From: an uncultured Clostridia bacterium
Lineage (GTDB): Bacteria; Bacillota; Clostridia; Oscillospirales; Ruminococcaceae
NCBI GenBank assembly: GCA_947624675.1
Contig: CANQLI010000005.1
Location: 79,196-143,195, forward strand
Direction of reading: 5' to 3'
Length of the DNA: 64,000 nt
Part shown: positions 9,534 through 19,700 of the stretch, in pieces
How positions within the stretch are numbered: position 1 is the stretch's first letter
Layout of the letters: every line of letters begins with the position of its first letter
Made by a program: the position numbers and the translations under genes
The notes under the pieces: model-generated
What the model saw: the letters and a program-made list of their open reading frames with translations, nothing else
Told to the model about the DNA's origin: nothing
The model's database searches: none

Positions 9534-9540
9534 TCATTCA

Positions 9541-9579
9541 AACAGGCAAGCGACAGTAAACCTCGCTTGCCTGTTTTTT
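9541..9579. terminator. strong bidirectional terminator between the 58-aa gene and hisE
   Basis: Perfect 13-bp stem AACAGGCAAGCGA/TCGCTTGCCTGTT with a 9-base loop and T-runs on either strand. It ends the plus-strand small gene and, in reverse, the his operon just after hisE. Confidence 0.9.
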
Positions 9580-9916
9580 AAGTGTTCTTATCAACGGTGT
9601 GGAATTTCTTTAGATTTCCTATCTTTTCATTCCTCTCGCTCAAAACCTCTTCAACCTCAGACCACTCGAGTCCCTGATTTGCACACAGGACCATAATGTG
9701 ATACAAAAGATCGTTTATCTCGTTTTTAAGCTCGTCATTATCATTGTTTTTTGCGGCGATAACCGTCTCGGTAGCTTCCTCTCCTACCTTTTTACATATC
9801 TTGTCAACGCCCTTTTCAAACAGGTAACAGGTATAGCTGTTTTCCTGTGCCGTACCGGTTTCAAACGCATCTTTTCGCTGTTTGATGACCTCAAAAATTT
9901 CCTCGTAAACCGTCAT
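9578..9916 (-). CDS. hisE: phosphoribosyl-ATP pyrophosphohydrolase
   Basis: Second step of histidine synthesis, cutting PR-ATP to PR-AMP and pyrophosphate. At 112 residues it is a compact all-helical MazG-like fold. The metal-binding acidic residues are seen in KVGEEATETVIAAKN and ELKNEINDLLYHIMVL. It begins at TAATG overlapping the hisI stop and is the last gene of the operon. HisI and HisE are separate proteins here, not the HisIE fusion found in many Proteobacteria. Confidence 0.96.
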   Translation of the reverse strand: MTVYEEIFEVIKQRKDAFETGTAQENSYTCYLFEKGVDKICKKVGEEATETVIAAKNNDNDELKNEINDLLYHIMVLCANQGLEWSEVEEVLSERNEKIGNLKKFHTVDKNT

Positions 9917-10272
9917 TACTCTTCTCCTTTGTCGCTGTATATCTCGTTAAAAAAGCAGCTATATGAACCCGTGTGGCAAGCCGCCCCTGTTTGTTTAACA
10001 TTTACAAGCAGCGTGTCATTATCGCAGTCCGCGTAAATAGAAACTACCTTCTGAAGATGCCCGCTTGTAGCGCCCTTATTCCAAAGCTCTCTCCTTGACC
10101 TGCTCCAGTACCATGTATATCCTGTCTGAAGCGTCTTTTTTAAGCTTTCCTTATTCATATAAGCCAGCATCAAAACCGTTTTTGTTTCCGCTTCAAAAGC
10201 GATAGCCGGAATAAGCTCACTTTTTTTAAAATACTCGTCTAAACTATTTATGTCGATCTTTATTTTACTCAT
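9916..10272 (-). CDS. hisI: phosphoribosyl-AMP cyclohydrolase
   Basis: Third step of histidine synthesis, opening the adenine ring of PR-AMP. Visible family signatures are [10 protein letters not shown], the aromatic/basic [19 protein letters not shown], the Mg/Zn-binding DCDNDTLL, and the zinc cysteine/histidine segment [13 protein letters not shown]. The length (118 residues) matches stand-alone HisI. It overlaps hisE by one base and follows hisF by 14 bases. Confidence 0.97.
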   Translation of the reverse strand: MSKIKIDINSLDEYFKKSELIPAIAFEAETKTVLMLAYMNKESLKKTLQTGYTWYWSRSRRELWNKGATSGHLQKVVSIYADCDNDTLLVNVKQTGAACHTGSYSCFFNEIYSDKGEE

Positions 10273-10286
10273 ATCTCAGTCTCCGA

Positions 10287-11075
10287 TCAAAACAGCCTTG
10301 GTCCAAGCTTATGGCTTACCGTACGCACCGGCACTCCACGCTTTGAAAGATACTCTTTCACCTCGCCGCAGGTAAGCTCCTTAAAGTGGAAAAGCGACGC
10401 CGCCAATGCCGCCGAGCAATTTGTCTTTTCAAAAGCCTCATAAAAATGCTCGATTTTTCCGCATCCGCCCGATGCTATTACCGGAATATTGACGCTTTCA
10501 CACACAGCGTTAAGCATAGGAATATCAAAGCCGCCCCTGACTCCATCGGTGTCGATAGAGTTTAAGCATATTTCACCTGCGCCGAGCTCCTCCACTCTTT
10601 TTGCCCAGTCTATAAGGTCTAGTCCCATATCTATTCTTCCGCCGTTTATGTATACTGTCCATTTTCCGTCAGCTACCTTTTTTGCATCTATTCCGACAAC
10701 TATACACTGGCTTCCGAAAATGTCCGCGCCTTCTCTAATGAGATCGGGATTTTTTACCGCCTGAGAATTTACTGAGACCTTGTCAGCTCCCGCTCTAAGA
10801 GTGTCTCGTATATCGTCAATAGTCTTTATTCCCCCGCCGACTGCAAGCGGAATAAAAACCTTTTTTGCGGTATTTTCTACAACATCAAGCATAGCCCGTC
10901 TTCCCTCGTGAGAAGCGGTAATATCGTAAAATACAAGCTCGTCGGCTCCCTGTAAATTGTAGTCACAGGCAAGCTCTACCGGGTCGCCTACCTCTTTTAT
11001 TCCCTCAAAATTAACTCCCTTTACGACCTTTCCGTCACGAACGTCAAGACAAGGTATTATTCTTTTAGCAAGCAT
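10287..11075 (-). CDS. hisF: imidazole glycerol phosphate synthase, cyclase subunit
   Basis: (Beta-alpha)8-barrel subunit that uses ammonia from HisH to make imidazole glycerol phosphate and AICAR. The two catalytic aspartates are in [13 protein letters not shown] (Asp at residue 11) and VVGIDAKKV (about residue 130). The phosphate loops are [11 protein letters not shown] and [11 protein letters not shown]. At 262 residues it is slightly longer than usual at the C-terminus. The gene before it is hisH, with only 12 bases between, where hisA would normally sit. I checked that this is not HisA: HisF-specific phosphate loops and length are present. Confidence 0.96.
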   Translation of the reverse strand: MLAKRIIPCLDVRDGKVVKGVNFEGIKEVGDPVELACDYNLQGADELVFYDITASHEGRRAMLDVVENTAKKVFIPLAVGGGIKTIDDIRDTLRAGADKVSVNSQAVKNPDLIREGADIFGSQCIVVGIDAKKVADGKWTVYINGGRIDMGLDLIDWAKRVEELGAGEICLNSIDTDGVRGGFDIPMLNAVCESVNIPVIASGGCGKIEHFYEAFEKTNCSAALAASLFHFKELTCGEVKEYLSKRGVPVRTVSHKLGPRLF

Positions 11076-11087
11076 CGTTTACCCTCC

Positions 11088-11699
11088 TTATTCTTGCGAC
11101 AGATTTGCAAAGTTCTGAAGTATTTTAAGTCCGATTTTTCCGCTCTTTTCAGGGTGAAACTGTGCGCCGTACACATATTTTCCATTATACACGAGCGCAG
11201 GCACCTCTGAGCCGTACTCAACATAAGACGCTATGTATTTATTATCTGTAAACGCTTTGTACGAATGTACAAAATAAACATAGTCGTCGCCCGTAAGTCC
11301 GTCTAAAAGCGGACAATCCCTGTTGTTTACCTCAAGCTTGTTCCAGCCCATATGCGGAATTATCAGATCGGGTGCGTCTATCTTGTCTACATATCCCGGG
11401 ATAAGCCCAAGCCCCTCACACTCCGAAAACTCATAGCCCTTTTCAAATATAAGCTGCATTCCAAGGCATATTCCCAAAAACGGCTTTCTTTCGGCTTCGT
11501 GCTTTATCGTTGACACAAGTCCGCTTTTGTTAAGCTCTCCCATTGCCCAAGGAAAAGCTCCAACTCCCGGAAGTATCACAGCGTCAGCCGCCTCTATCTC
11601 ACGCTTATCCTTTGTGAGAATACTTTCCGCTCCAAGAAAATCAAGCGCATTTTTTACGGAAAAAATGTTGCCTGCTCCATAGTCGATAATAGCTATCAT
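11088..11699 (-). CDS. hisH: imidazole glycerol phosphate synthase, glutaminase subunit
   Basis: Class I glutamine amidotransferase that feeds ammonia to HisF. Catalytic triad: Cys in FLGICLGMQLI, His and Glu in AQFHPEKSG. The start MIAIIDYGAGN is the typical HisH N-terminus, and the length of 203 residues is normal. It follows hisB with no gap (hisB stop at 11700). Confidence 0.97.
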   Translation of the reverse strand: MIAIIDYGAGNIFSVKNALDFLGAESILTKDKREIEAADAVILPGVGAFPWAMGELNKSGLVSTIKHEAERKPFLGICLGMQLIFEKGYEFSECEGLGLIPGYVDKIDAPDLIIPHMGWNKLEVNNRDCPLLDGLTGDDYVYFVHSYKAFTDNKYIASYVEYGSEVPALVYNGKYVYGAQFHPEKSGKIGLKILQNFANLSQE

Positions 11700-12278
11700 T
11701 TATAAAACTCCTTTTGTGGATAAAACTTCCCCCGAAATAATCCCACAAGCATCCTTTAAAGCGTGTGCGCAGGATTTAAAAAGCGCCTCGCATATATGGT
11801 GATCGTTTTTGCCGTAAACACTGTTAAGGTGCATAGTTATTTTTGCATTAAACGCAAGAGCTCTGAAAAACTCCTCAACAAGCTGTGTGTCCATTTCTCC
11901 CATTTTTTCACCGAAGAACTCAGCGTTAAAAACAAGGTATGGTCTTGAGCTTATGTCAAGCGCACAAAACGCAAGCGCTTCATCCATCGGGATATATGCG
12001 CTTCCATACCGCCTTATGCCCGACTTGTTTTCAAGAGCTTTTAAAAGCGCCTGCCCTATGACGATTCCCGTATCCTCAACCGTGTGATGAGCGTCTACCT
12101 CAAGATCTCCTTTAACTTTTACGGTAAGGTCAAAACCTGCGTGAACCCCAAATGAGTTGAGCATATGGTCAAAAAAACCTATACCCGTATCAATATCGGT
12201 TTTTCCTTCTCCGTCAATATTCAGATATACTGAGATGTCTGTCTCTTTGGTAGTCCTTTTTATGTTAGCTTCTCTCAT
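11700..12278 (-). CDS. hisB: imidazoleglycerol-phosphate dehydratase
   Basis: Monofunctional dehydratase (192 residues), without the phosphatase domain seen in E. coli HisB. It converts IGP to imidazole acetol phosphate. The paired manganese-binding motifs [11 protein letters not shown] and [18 protein letters not shown] are both intact, as is the substrate-binding [10 protein letters not shown]. It lies between hisC (1-base gap) and hisH. Confidence 0.97.
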   Translation of the reverse strand: MREANIKRTTKETDISVYLNIDGEGKTDIDTGIGFFDHMLNSFGVHAGFDLTVKVKGDLEVDAHHTVEDTGIVIGQALLKALENKSGIRRYGSAYIPMDEALAFCALDISSRPYLVFNAEFFGEKMGEMDTQLVEEFFRALAFNAKITMHLNSVYGKNDHHICEALFKSCAHALKDACGIISGEVLSTKGVL

Positions 12279-12279
12279 T

Positions 12280-13350
12280 TCATACGCCCCTTTCGCTTAA
12301 TATTTTCTTTAATGCTTCAATGAGCTTATCCGTCTGCTCATCGGTTCCCACTGTTATCCTCAAATAATTGTTTATTCTCGGCTTATCCCAGTATCTTACA
12401 AAGATTTTTCTCTTTTTAAGTTCTTCAAATAAAACTTTTGCCGATACATCTTTGTGACTTGCAAATACGAAATTCGCCATTGAATCCGTAAGCTTAAAGC
12501 CGAGTGAAAAAAGCTCGTCCTTTAATCTCTCACGAGTTTTAATTATCTTTTTTACCGTGTCACAAAAATACTGCTCGTCCAAAACCGATGCCAGTCCGCA
12601 AGCCTGTGTAAGTCTGTTCATAGTATAAGAATTTACTGAAAACTTAACATCGTTTAAATACTTAATAAGTTGCCTTGAACCGATAGCGAAGCCGATTCTC
12701 GCTCCGGCTAAAGAGCGCGACTTTGAAAATGTCTGAACAACAAGAAGATTATCGTACTTTTCAACAAGTCCTACTGCGCTTACTCCGCCGAAATCAATAT
12801 ACGCTTCGTCAACAATAACCACCGAGTCCTTGTTTAAGCTCACTATCTTTTCGACTGTGTCTATGCTCTCAAGCACTCCTGTCGGAGCATTTGGATTCGG
12901 AAAAACGATTCCTCCGTTAGGCTGATTGAATTTGTCAGGGTCAATTCTGAAGTTATCGTCAAGCGGCACAGTTTTGTACGGAATTTTGTACACATCAGCC
13001 CACACATCGTAAAAAGAATAGGTTATATCCGGAAACAAAACAGGCTTATCTGATGCAAACAACGCCAAAAACGCCATAGACAACACATCGTCCGAACCAA
13101 CTCCCAGAAAGACCTGTTCATACCCAACCCCGTATCTTTCGGCAAGTGCGTCACGAAGCTCTGTCGAATCCGTATCGGGATACATACGAAGCGTATCGAC
13201 ACGAAAATCCCTTAAAGTCCTTTCGACTCCGTCGCACGGCGGGTACGGATTTTCGTTTGTGTTAAGCTTTATAATGCCGGTATCCTTAGGCTGTTCGCCG
13301 GGTATATAGGGTATTACCTTTCTTACATTTTCCTCCCATTTGCTCTGCAT
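12280..13350 (-). CDS. hisC: histidinol-phosphate aminotransferase
   Basis: PLP-dependent fold-type I aminotransferase (356 residues) acting on imidazole acetol phosphate. PLP lysine is in [15 protein letters not shown]. The substrate/cofactor residues are in [18 protein letters not shown] and DEAYIDFGG. Here hisC follows hisD, the reverse of the order in several Bacillus-type operons. Co-transcribed, 2 bases before hisB. Confidence 0.95.
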   Translation of the reverse strand: MQSKWEENVRKVIPYIPGEQPKDTGIIKLNTNENPYPPCDGVERTLRDFRVDTLRMYPDTDSTELRDALAERYGVGYEQVFLGVGSDDVLSMAFLALFASDKPVLFPDITYSFYDVWADVYKIPYKTVPLDDNFRIDPDKFNQPNGGIVFPNPNAPTGVLESIDTVEKIVSLNKDSVVIVDEAYIDFGGVSAVGLVEKYDNLLVVQTFSKSRSLAGARIGFAIGSRQLIKYLNDVKFSVNSYTMNRLTQACGLASVLDEQYFCDTVKKIIKTRERLKDELFSLGFKLTDSMANFVFASHKDVSAKVLFEELKKRKIFVRYWDKPRINNYLRITVGTDEQTDKLIEALKKILSERGV

Positions 13351-13371
13351 AAATATTCTCCCAATATAAAA

Positions 13372-14664
13372 CTAAAATCTTACCTTTATGGCATTTGCGT
13401 GTGCGGTAAGTCCTTCTCTCTGTGCAATAGTTACTATATCGTCCTTTGCCTCTGAAAGCGCATCACGTGTATAGTATATAAAGCTCGAACGCTTTTCAAA
13501 GCTGTTTACCGAAAGCGGTGAAAAGAATCTTGCTGTCGCACCGGTAGGAAGGACATGGTTAGGTCCTGCATAATAATCCCCCAGAGGTTCCGGCGCATAC
13601 TGACCCAGAAAAACACTTCCCGCATTGTCAAGTCTTCCGACATATTCCATCGGATTTTCAAAAAGCACCTCTAAATGCTCGGGCGAAAGCTCATTTGCTA
13701 TCTCACAAGCCTCAAGCTTACTGCGGCAAACTATGATCGCCGCATGATTTTTTAATGAATCCTCAATAATTTCTTTTCGTGACAAACCTTTTATCTGTTC
13801 CTCAAGCTGTTCTAGAGCTTTATCGGCTACCTCCTCAGAGGTGGTCACAAGTATTGATGATGCCAGTCTGTCATGCTCCGCCTGACTCATAAGATCTGCC
13901 GCAATGTATTTTGGGTCTGCGGTTTCATCGGCAACTATCAATATCTCACTCGGACCTGCTATCATATCTATATCAACAGTGCCGTACAAAAGCTTCTTAG
14001 CCGTTGCGACAAAAATATTTCCGGGTCCTACTATCTTATCGACCTTTGGTATCTCCTCTGTGCCGTATGCAAGAGCAGCGACAGCCTGTGCGCCTCCGCA
14101 CATAAATATCCTGTCAACTCCACATATAGCGGCTGCGATCAGAATATCCCTGTTGGGCTTTCCGTCCTTTAACGGCGGCGTCACCATTATTATCTCTTTA
14201 ACTCCCGCAATCTTTGCCGGTATCGCATTCATCAGAACACTTGACGGATATGCCGCCGTTCCGCCGGGGACATACAGTCCGACACGCTCAAGACCTCTTA
14301 CACGCTGACCTAGTATCACGCCGTTTTCCTTTGTATCAATAAACGACTGTGACTTTTGTCTTTGATGAAATTCCGCTATGTTTTCCTGTGCGTTCAAAAG
14401 TGCCTCAACAAACCTGTAATCGTTTTCATAAGCGTCTGTAAGCGCGTCGTTTATAACATCTCTCGGTATCTCATAATACTCAGGCTTTACACCGTCAAAT
14501 TTCTCGGTATAAGACTTTACCGCCCTGTCGCCGTTTTCCTTTACATCAGAAATAATTGCGCTCACCTTTTGCGTAACCTCTCTGTCGGTTTCACCCGAAC
14601 GCTTTTCAAGCTCTTTAAAAAACTCTCTCTCCGCTTTACCGTCGGCATATATTTTTTTGATCAT
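13372..14664 (-). CDS. hisD: histidinol dehydrogenase
   Basis: Zinc enzyme making histidine from histidinol by two NAD-linked oxidations. At 430 residues it has the family length. Signatures are [14 protein letters not shown], the NAD-binding [12 protein letters not shown], the IAGPSEILI loop, the zinc-site [14 protein letters not shown], and [10 protein letters not shown]. It lies 10 bases after hisG and 21 bases before hisC. Confidence 0.97.
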   Translation of the reverse strand: MIKKIYADGKAEREFFKELEKRSGETDREVTQKVSAIISDVKENGDRAVKSYTEKFDGVKPEYYEIPRDVINDALTDAYENDYRFVEALLNAQENIAEFHQRQKSQSFIDTKENGVILGQRVRGLERVGLYVPGGTAAYPSSVLMNAIPAKIAGVKEIIMVTPPLKDGKPNRDILIAAAICGVDRIFMCGGAQAVAALAYGTEEIPKVDKIVGPGNIFVATAKKLLYGTVDIDMIAGPSEILIVADETADPKYIAADLMSQAEHDRLASSILVTTSEEVADKALEQLEEQIKGLSRKEIIEDSLKNHAAIIVCRSKLEACEIANELSPEHLEVLFENPMEYVGRLDNAGSVFLGQYAPEPLGDYYAGPNHVLPTGATARFFSPLSVNSFEKRSSFIYYTRDALSEAKDDIVTIAQREGLTAHANAIKVRF

Positions 14665-14674
14665 ATTTTAATCC

Positions 14675-15301
14675 TCACTTATTATTTTCCATAAGATTTA
14701 GAAGCTTTTCAATTTCTCCCTGTCTGAGCTTCATAGAAACGGTATTTACTATTACCCTTGCCGAGATTGGCGCAATATCTTCTATGACCTCAAGTCCGTT
14801 TTCCTTAAGAGTTGTTCCCGTCTCAACAATATCGACTATTCCGTCCGAAAGCTCTAATAAAGGCGCAAGCTCTACCGAACCCTCTATCTTTATCGCCTCA
14901 ATATCCATACCCTTGCTCTCAAAGTAGCTCCTTGAGACATTGGGATACTTTGTGGCTATCGTCTTTACTCCGTATCCTCCGTAAAAAGGGCTTCCCTTTT
15001 TGGTAGCAAGCGCAAACCGACACCTTCCGAAGCCTAGATCGCACAGCTCAAAAAACGAACCTCCCATCTCCATAATGGTGTCCTTTCCGACAACTCCCAT
15101 ATCACAGACGCCATGCTCAACATATGTGATAACATCGTTTGCCTTTGCGAGGACAACTTCTATCCTTCCGTCATCTATCGGTAAAATAAGCTTTCGACCC
15201 TTTTGTCGGACACTTGTACAATCAAAACCTATTTTCTCAAAAAGTCCTACCGTATCCTTTTCGAGTCTTCCTTTTGTAAGCGCTATTCTGAGCGGTTTCA
15301 T
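14675..15301 (-). CDS. hisG: ATP phosphoribosyltransferase, short form catalytic subunit
   Basis: First, committed step of histidine synthesis (ATP + PRPP). At 208 residues this is the short form that lacks the C-terminal regulatory domain and needs HisZ for activity and histidine feedback. The start MKPLRIALTKGRLEKD and the PRPP-binding stretch DIVETGTTLKENGL are typical. It overlaps hisZ by 4 bases, consistent with assembly of the HisG-HisZ complex. Confidence 0.96.
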   Translation of the reverse strand: MKPLRIALTKGRLEKDTVGLFEKIGFDCTSVRQKGRKLILPIDDGRIEVVLAKANDVITYVEHGVCDMGVVGKDTIMEMGGSFFELCDLGFGRCRFALATKKGSPFYGGYGVKTIATKYPNVSRSYFESKGMDIEAIKIEGSVELAPLLELSDGIVDIVETGTTLKENGLEVIEDIAPISARVIVNTVSMKLRQGEIEKLLNLMENNK

Positions 15302-16509
15302 ATCACATCACCGCCTTTTACATCTATATTTTCTATCCTCTCACCTACTAAAACTACCTTTGGTATCCCCTTTTTTAACGCATATTCTTTAGTTTCATCC
15401 AGCGTTTCAAAAACGGAATTTTCAACGACCAATCCCTTTTTCGAAAGAGAATTTGCATAGCTTATTGCTTCCATCACATATTCCATCTGAGAAAAAACCA
15501 GTACATCACTAACCTTTGTCTTTGGAGCGCTGCCGTTTTTCAGAAGTAGTGCTGCACAAGCATTTACATTTATTCCAAAGCCGGTAGCCGGCTGGTCATA
15601 TCCGAATTCTGAAATGAGATGATTGTATCTTCCTCCGGCTAAAACATCTTCACCGATACCCTCAAAATATCCTTTAAAGGTAAGTCCCGTATAGTAGTCG
15701 ATCTTATTGACCGAACCGAGGTCTACCGAAAGATTCTCCTCAATACCAAGCTTTGAAAGTGAATCGTAAACATATTCAAGATCCTTTAAAATATCCCTTA
15801 TCTTTTCGTTTACAAAATACTTTGATGCCCTTTTAAACACTTCTTTTTTACCGAAAAGACGCGGAAGCTCCTTGAGCGCTCTTATAACATCACTGTCGCC
15901 TAATGTATCTAACATATCGTTAAGCGCAGGATAATTCTTATTCACAATATAATACCTTATCTGCTCCGCTGTGTCACGGTCAATATCAAGATTTGACACA
16001 AGCTCCTTGAAAAGTCCGACATTTCCTATCTCTATCCTGAAGTTACTGTCGATCGACGAAAGAGCTTCTACCGCCAACGATAAGACCTCAAAATCAGCCC
16101 TTCTTGATTTTGTTCCTATAAATTCAACTCCCGCCTGTGTGACCTCATCAGAATGTCCCTTTAAAAGAGCGTTGTTTTCAAAATACGGCTGATTATAATA
16201 AAGCCTCAGCGGAAGACTTGCGCTCTTTAATCTTGTAGCTACAAGTCTTGCGATAGGAATTGTCGAATCAGGTCTTAAAACTATAAGCCTTCCTTTAGAA
16301 TCCGTCAACTTATAAAGCGCTTCCTGTTTTACAGTTCTTGAACCCTTTGAAAACACATCATAAAATTCTATTCCCGTTGTTACGACCTCGCTGTATCCGT
16401 GGCTTTTAAAAATACGAGCCAGCCTCTTTTCCGCTTCCCGCTTCGCAAGACATTCATCAAAAAGCAGATCCCTTGTACCTTCCGGGGTGATAAGCTCATT
16501 TCTCTTCAT
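15298..16509 (-). CDS. hisZ: ATP phosphoribosyltransferase regulatory subunit (HisRS-like)
   Basis: Catalytically inert histidyl-tRNA-synthetase paralogue that activates short HisG and senses histidine. It shows class II synthetase-like segments: TPEGTRDLLFDE, LRPDSTIPIAR, AGVEFIG and AGGRYNHLISEFG. I place the start at ATG 16507-16509 because TGGAGAG lies about 8 bases before it. An in-frame start five codons further upstream has no such site. Its short length and place beside short hisG make HisZ, not HisS, the right call. First gene of the his operon. Confidence 0.93.
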   Translation of the reverse strand: MKRNELITPEGTRDLLFDECLAKREAEKRLARIFKSHGYSEVVTTGIEFYDVFSKGSRTVKQEALYKLTDSKGRLIVLRPDSTIPIARLVATRLKSASLPLRLYYNQPYFENNALLKGHSDEVTQAGVEFIGTKSRRADFEVLSLAVEALSSIDSNFRIEIGNVGLFKELVSNLDIDRDTAEQIRYYIVNKNYPALNDMLDTLGDSDVIRALKELPRLFGKKEVFKRASKYFVNEKIRDILKDLEYVYDSLSKLGIEENLSVDLGSVNKIDYYTGLTFKGYFEGIGEDVLAGGRYNHLISEFGYDQPATGFGINVNACAALLLKNGSAPKTKVSDVLVFSQMEYVMEAISYANSLSKKGLVVENSVFETLDETKEYALKKGIPKVVLVGERIENIDVKGGDVI

Positions 16510-16550
16510 ATAGGTACTCTCCATTTCGTCCTTACTTTATCGTGCTAAAG

Positions 16551-16582
16551 TGTTATCACGCTATCATATTAGCATAATAACA
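16551..16582. promoter_or_regulatory. 32-bp dyad overlapping the his promoter -10 (candidate operator)
   Basis: Symmetric pattern TGTTAT-N3-GCTA-N6-TAGC-N3-ATAACA, with the -10 hexamer inside one outer arm. A second, weaker dyad (CGTGATAA...TTAGCACG) partly overlaps it downstream. The position fits a repressor site for the his operon; the regulator is unknown. Confidence 0.55.
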
Positions 16583-16602
16583 TAGAAAAGCCATCTTGTC
16601 AA
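16574..16602 (-). promoter_or_regulatory. sigma-A promoter of the his operon
   Basis: Minus-strand TTGACA (16597-16602) and TATTAT (16574-16579), 17 bp apart. The leader to hisZ is only about 60 bases, too short for a T-box or leader-peptide attenuator. Confidence 0.85.
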
Positions 16603-16624
16603 CTGTTTTTATTCTTTTTTAAAT

Positions 16625-16739
16625 TTTTAGTAGCCCTCTACTAACAGCGCAAAATCGGGAAAAAATGTACGCAAACGTACATTCTTCATAAAATAAATCA
16701 TATTTTGTAACAGAATGTTTACAAAGTTCACAGTTTAGT
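16625..16739 (-). repeat. dispersed intergenic repeat, copy A
   Basis: Reading on the minus strand, this copy differs from copy B (27024-27138) at 5 of 103 aligned bases. It contains TTGTAA...TTACAA arms, then the perfect hairpin ATGTACG-TTTG-CGTACAT followed by TTTTTC. At its end is a second perfect hairpin TTAGTAG-AGGG-CTACTAA seen only in this copy. It lies after polC in the same direction, so here it can act as the terminator of the pyrH-polC operon. Confidence 0.85.
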
Positions 16740-16775
16740 AATATTTTGCGTTCCCGACACCGAAGAGAGCAAAAG

Positions 16776-19700
16776 TTAAAACAGACTGTACTGACTGCTC
16801 TGAGGAAGACTTCCAAAAGCTCCCATAGAAGTCAGAGTGTCTATAACCGATTTTGAAACTCCCGACTGACTGCTGAATTCCTCTATCGACAAGAAATCTC
16901 CGCTTTGCGCTCTTTCGTATAGGCTCTTTGCCGCATTTTCACCAACACCGTTTAATGATATAAACGGAAGCCTCAGCTTATTATCCTCAATTTTGTAAAC
17001 AGTCGCGTGACTTTTATTAACATCAATAGGCAAAAACTCATATCCTCTGCAAAGCATTTCGTTTATTATCATAAGTGTTTCCAAAGTACCCTCGTCCTTA
17101 GCGGTCTTGTTTTCTCTGAGCTTTAAATCTTTTATCTTATACTGAACGACTTCCTTTCCCTGCATAGCGCTCTCTGCATCAAAATCCTCGCCTCTCACTG
17201 TGAAGATAGCCGAATAAAACTCAAGCGGTCTGTGGACCTTAAACCACGCAAGCCGTATTGCCGCAGTTACATATGCCGCTGCGTGAGCCTTTGGGAACAT
17301 ATACTTTATCTTAAGACACGAATCAATATACCACTGCGGTACATTGTGGTCAAGCATATTCTGCTTCATCTCATCCGTGAGCAGCTTCGGGGCATTTCCC
17401 TTTCTTGTTATCTCCATAATCTTGAACGAAAGCGACGGGTCAACTCCGTGATATATCAGATAAGTCATAATACTGTCACGTGTTCCGATAACCTCGGAAA
17501 TAGTACAGGTACCGTTTTTTATAAGCTCCTGTGCGTTACCAAGCCATACATCCGTTCCGTGGGAAAGCCCGGAAATCTGTAAAAGATCGGAAAAATTCTG
17601 AGGATTTGCGTCTAAAAGCATCTGCCGCACAAACGGCGTTCCCATCTCGGGGATAGCTAAGGTACCGGTTTGTGAAAATATCTCCTCCGGCTCTACGCCA
17701 AGAGCCTCGGTCGATGTGAAAAGCGAATAGACAGCTTCGTCCGACATATCAATCTTTGTAATATCAAGACCGGTCATATCTTCAAGATATTTATAAAGCG
17801 TAGGAACATCGTGCCCAAGCTCATCGAGCTTTAATATCGTATCGTGAAGCGAATTAAAGTCAAAGTGAGTAGTTATTATATCAGCATCAGTTTTCTCCGC
17901 CGGATGCTGAACGGGAGTGAAATCGTAAACCTCGTAGTCATCAGGTATTACTACCATTCCGCCCGGGTGCTGTCCGGTAGTCCTTTTAACTCCTGTACAG
18001 CCCATAGCAAGCCTCTGTATTTCCGCCTGGCTCGCAGTTCTTCCTCGCTCTTCAAGGTATTTCAGCACAAAGCCCTTTGCTGTTTTTTCCGCAACAGAGC
18101 TTATAGTTCCCGCCTTAAAAACATGATCCTGTCCAAAAAGCTCCTCCGTATACTTATGAGCTTTCGACTGATAATCGCCCGAAAAGTTAAGATCAATATC
18201 AGGCGATTTATCTCCGTTAAACCCCAGGAAGGTTTCAAATGGTATGTCGTGTCCGTCTCTGTTCATCTGTGCCGAACACTCAGGGCACTTCTTCGGCGGA
18301 AGGTCGTAACCCGATCCCACCGTTCCGTCGGTAATAAACTCGCTGTGCTTACACTGTGGACAGACATAATGAGGCACAAGCGGATTTACTTCTGAAATGC
18401 CGGACATAGACGCTACAAACGACGAGCCGACCGATCCTCTTGAACCTACCTGATATCCGTTTTCCACCGAATTTGCTACAAGTCTTTTTGCAATAACATA
18501 CAAGACAGCGAAGCCATGCTTTATTATCGAATCGAGCTCCCGCTTGAGTCTGTCATTTACTATCTTAGGAAGAGGATCTCCGTATATTTGCTTTGCTCTT
18601 GTCCAGCATATATCCTCAAGCTCCTCATCGGCGCCGTCTATATGAGGTGTAAATGTTCCCTTAGGAAATGCCCTTAGCTCCGGGTCGGTCATATCGGCTA
18701 TAAGGTTCGTATTGGTTATTACTACCTCTCTAGCCTTTTGTTCGCCCAGATACGGAGTGAACTCCTCCATCATTTCATCGGTTGTTTTAAAATGTATAGG
18801 CGGCTGAAAATCGGCATCGGCATACCCCTGACCCGCTTGAAGAATAGTCCTGAACATAGCGTCCGACTCGTCCATAAAATGAACATCTCCGGTAGCGCAT
18901 ACAGGCTTACCCAGCTCCTCGCCAAGCCTTACGATAAATTTGTTTATATCAATTATATCCTGTTCCGATTTTATCCTGTCATAAGGCTCTTTATCGCTTC
19001 TTATCATAAACAGGTTGTTTTTTACCGGCTGTATCTCAAGGTAATCATAAAACTCGGCAAGCTTTTTTATATTTTCGTATGGCTCGCCTCTAAGATAAGC
19101 CTGTATTATCTCTCCCGCCTCACAGGCACTTCCGACAATAAGACCCTCTCTGTGCTTAATAAGCTCCGATTTAGGTATTCTCGGGCGTTTGTAAAAATAC
19201 TTTAAATTTGAATATGATACAAGCTTGTACAGATTTTTTAAACCGACCTTATCCTTTGCAAGAATTATCTGGTGGTATGGTCTTTTTACCTCAAGAGGAT
19301 CTTCTCCGTTGTCATCATTCACCTCATAAGCTTCTATCCCGTATATTACCTTAAAATCCCCGCCGTCCTTTTTTATCTTGTCAACGCAGTACATCGCATC
19401 GGGAAAGCCCTGACAGCATCCGTGGTCGGTTATGGCTATCGCCTTGTGTCCCCACAAAAATGCCCTTTTCACAAGCTTGTCCGCAGGTGTAACGGCATCC
19501 ATCGCAGACATATTCGTGTGACAGTGCAGCTCGACCCTTTTTTGATCATAGGTGTCCTTTTTAAGAATACGCTTTACCGACATAATGTCGGTCGGCTCAA
19601 TATTTACAGAATGCTCATATGTATCCTCAACGACATTTCCCCTGACTATAAGTGTAGAACCTTTTTTTATCTTCTCCATTATAGCTAACAGCATATCCTT

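Noticed and set aside
9233..9541. Longer N-terminus for the pyridoxal kinase reaching to 9541
   Set aside because: It would read back through its own promoter and antisense to the 58-residue gene. The ATG at 9232 has a ribosome site and the family-typical start.
16510..16602. T-box or leader-peptide attenuator for the his operon
   Set aside because: The leader is only about 60 bases and holds no T-box sequence, no His-rich peptide and no terminator.
16619..16816. 65-residue minus-strand ORF over the polC end and repeat copy A
   Set aside because: It lies mostly within the repeat and the polC stop region. Repeat copies B and C do not keep the frame open, and there is no ribosome site.
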